DNA of 64,000 bases from Gemmatimonadota bacterium (GTDB lineage: Bacteria > Gemmatimonadota > Gemmatimonadetes > Longimicrobiales > Gaopeijiaceae), in NCBI GenBank assembly GCA_029262115.1, contig JAJCZZ010000099.1, positions 18,293 through 82,292 on the forward strand, written 5' to 3'. Shown here in pieces: positions 63,591 to 64,000 of the stretch. A program made the translations under genes and the position numbers. Under the pieces are notes generated by a model. The model saw nothing but the letters and a program-made list of their open reading frames with translations. It was not told the DNA's origin and did not search any database. Positions within the stretch are counted from its first letter, which is position 1, and every line of letters begins with the position of its first letter.

Positions 63591-63924
63591 CGGCTGAGAT
63601 ACTCGGAGTCGGCTGGCTCACTCCGGTGGCTCCGCTGGATTGCTACGCGCAATCCAAGCCGTCGCTCGGGGAAACGTTCCGCTCCCCGAGCCGCCGGGTC
63701 GGGGGGCGCGGGGGTGCGCGGCTCTGCCGCGCTTGGGGGGGCTTCTTGGGTGGTGGGCGTTTTGGTGGCGCTGGGGTCGCTTCGCTTCCAGCGCTGGGGC
63801 GGCTGAGATACTCGGAGTCGGCTGACTCATTCCGGTGGCTCCGCTGGATTGCCATGCGCAATCCAAGCGTCGCCCGGGGAAACGTCTCGCTTCCCGAGCC
63901 GCCGGGTCGTGGGGGCACGGGGGT
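63591..63924 (+). repeat. Direct repeat of about 125 bases, 209-base period, at the contig end
   Basis: Bases 63591-63715 recur at 63800-63924 with scattered substitutions. Shared features are CGGCTGAGATACTCGGAGTC, the hairpin GGATTGC/GCAATCC with a different loop in each copy, and a CGGGGA...TCCCCG-like stem. The about 84 bases between them are G-rich. No gene is supported; short open frames here are translations of the repeat. Such a repeat would explain why the assembly stops. Confidence 0.8.
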
Positions 63925-63940
63925 GGGGGGGGGGGCCGCG

Positions 63941-63998
<58 letters not shown>

Positions 63999-64000
63999 GC

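Noticed and set aside
63591..63924. CRISPR array or transposon end at the right edge
   Set aside because: There are only two units of about 125 bases with diverged copies and no spacers. No transposase frame is present, and the short frames are translations of the repeat.

Overview
This 64 kb GC-rich stretch looks like a bacterial chromosomal contig, most probably from a Gemmatimonadota-like organism. That placement is an inference. It rests on three ADOP-type (FtsX/MacB-like, ATPase-less) permeases, a carboxypeptidase-regulatory/TonB-plug protein without a barrel, bacillithiol synthesis (bshA), a CIRCE-controlled groESL and a DnaE2-type polymerase. Acidobacteriota is the main alternative. 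The left edge cuts a permease gene. The right edge runs through repeats into a 56-base G homopolymer, which is probably a sequencing or assembly artefact at a contig end.

Layout. 1-6647: two ADOP permeases, a LolD/MacB-like ATPase, an NtrC-like sigma-54 activator and an NtrY-like sensor kinase, all on the + strand. 6686-10656: a small lipoprotein gene divergent from an ECF sigma factor, which overlaps a single-pass membrane protein gene; two exported HEAT-repeat proteins with a recurring F-W-x-x-Q motif follow. 10874-22552: a long, tightly packed housekeeping run (secD, secF, tatD, mutL, miaA, bshA, uppP, nadC, birA, coaX, isoprenoid-synthase-like), with most neighbours overlapping by 4 bases. 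22712-24904: promoter, CIRCE, groES, groEL and a UUCG-loop terminator. 25065-28331: a DoxX-like protein, an intergenic repeat, rplU-rpmA with a terminator, a lytic transglycosylase with LysM, a decayed gene fragment and a small membrane protein.

28495-37123 (- strand): read 5' to 3', enoyl-CoA hydratase, aldehyde dehydrogenase, thiolase, 3-hydroxyacyl-CoA dehydrogenase, a second enoyl-CoA hydratase, a serine beta-lactamase-like protein, a DUF3311-like protein, a sodium:solute symporter and chorismate mutase. The acyl-CoA genes together can carry out beta-oxidation-type chain cleavage. 37289-41328: an unknown lipoprotein-like protein, then a long NfeD, a FloA-like SPFH protein and a third membrane-anchored partner. 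41380-50716: aconitase (-), tRNA-Leu(CAA), the plug-only protein, a hybrid histidine kinase (-) and citrate synthase with a clear promoter and terminator. 51016-57009: an MBL hydrolase, an M1-type metallopeptidase, and a PadR repressor plus ADOP permease preceded by a large concentric palindrome. 57124-63429: a VOC protein, an AraC regulator, a methyltransferase and DnaE2.

The most unusual signals are four. First, a 165-206 bp intergenic inverted-repeat element is present twice, and its terminal stems differ by paired (compensatory) substitutions. Second, an ECF sigma/HEAT-repeat operon has no recognised function. Third, a 38-bp concentric palindrome overlaps the predicted padR promoter. Fourth, an 18-bp minisatellite encodes an acidic N-terminal tail on a dehydrogenase.
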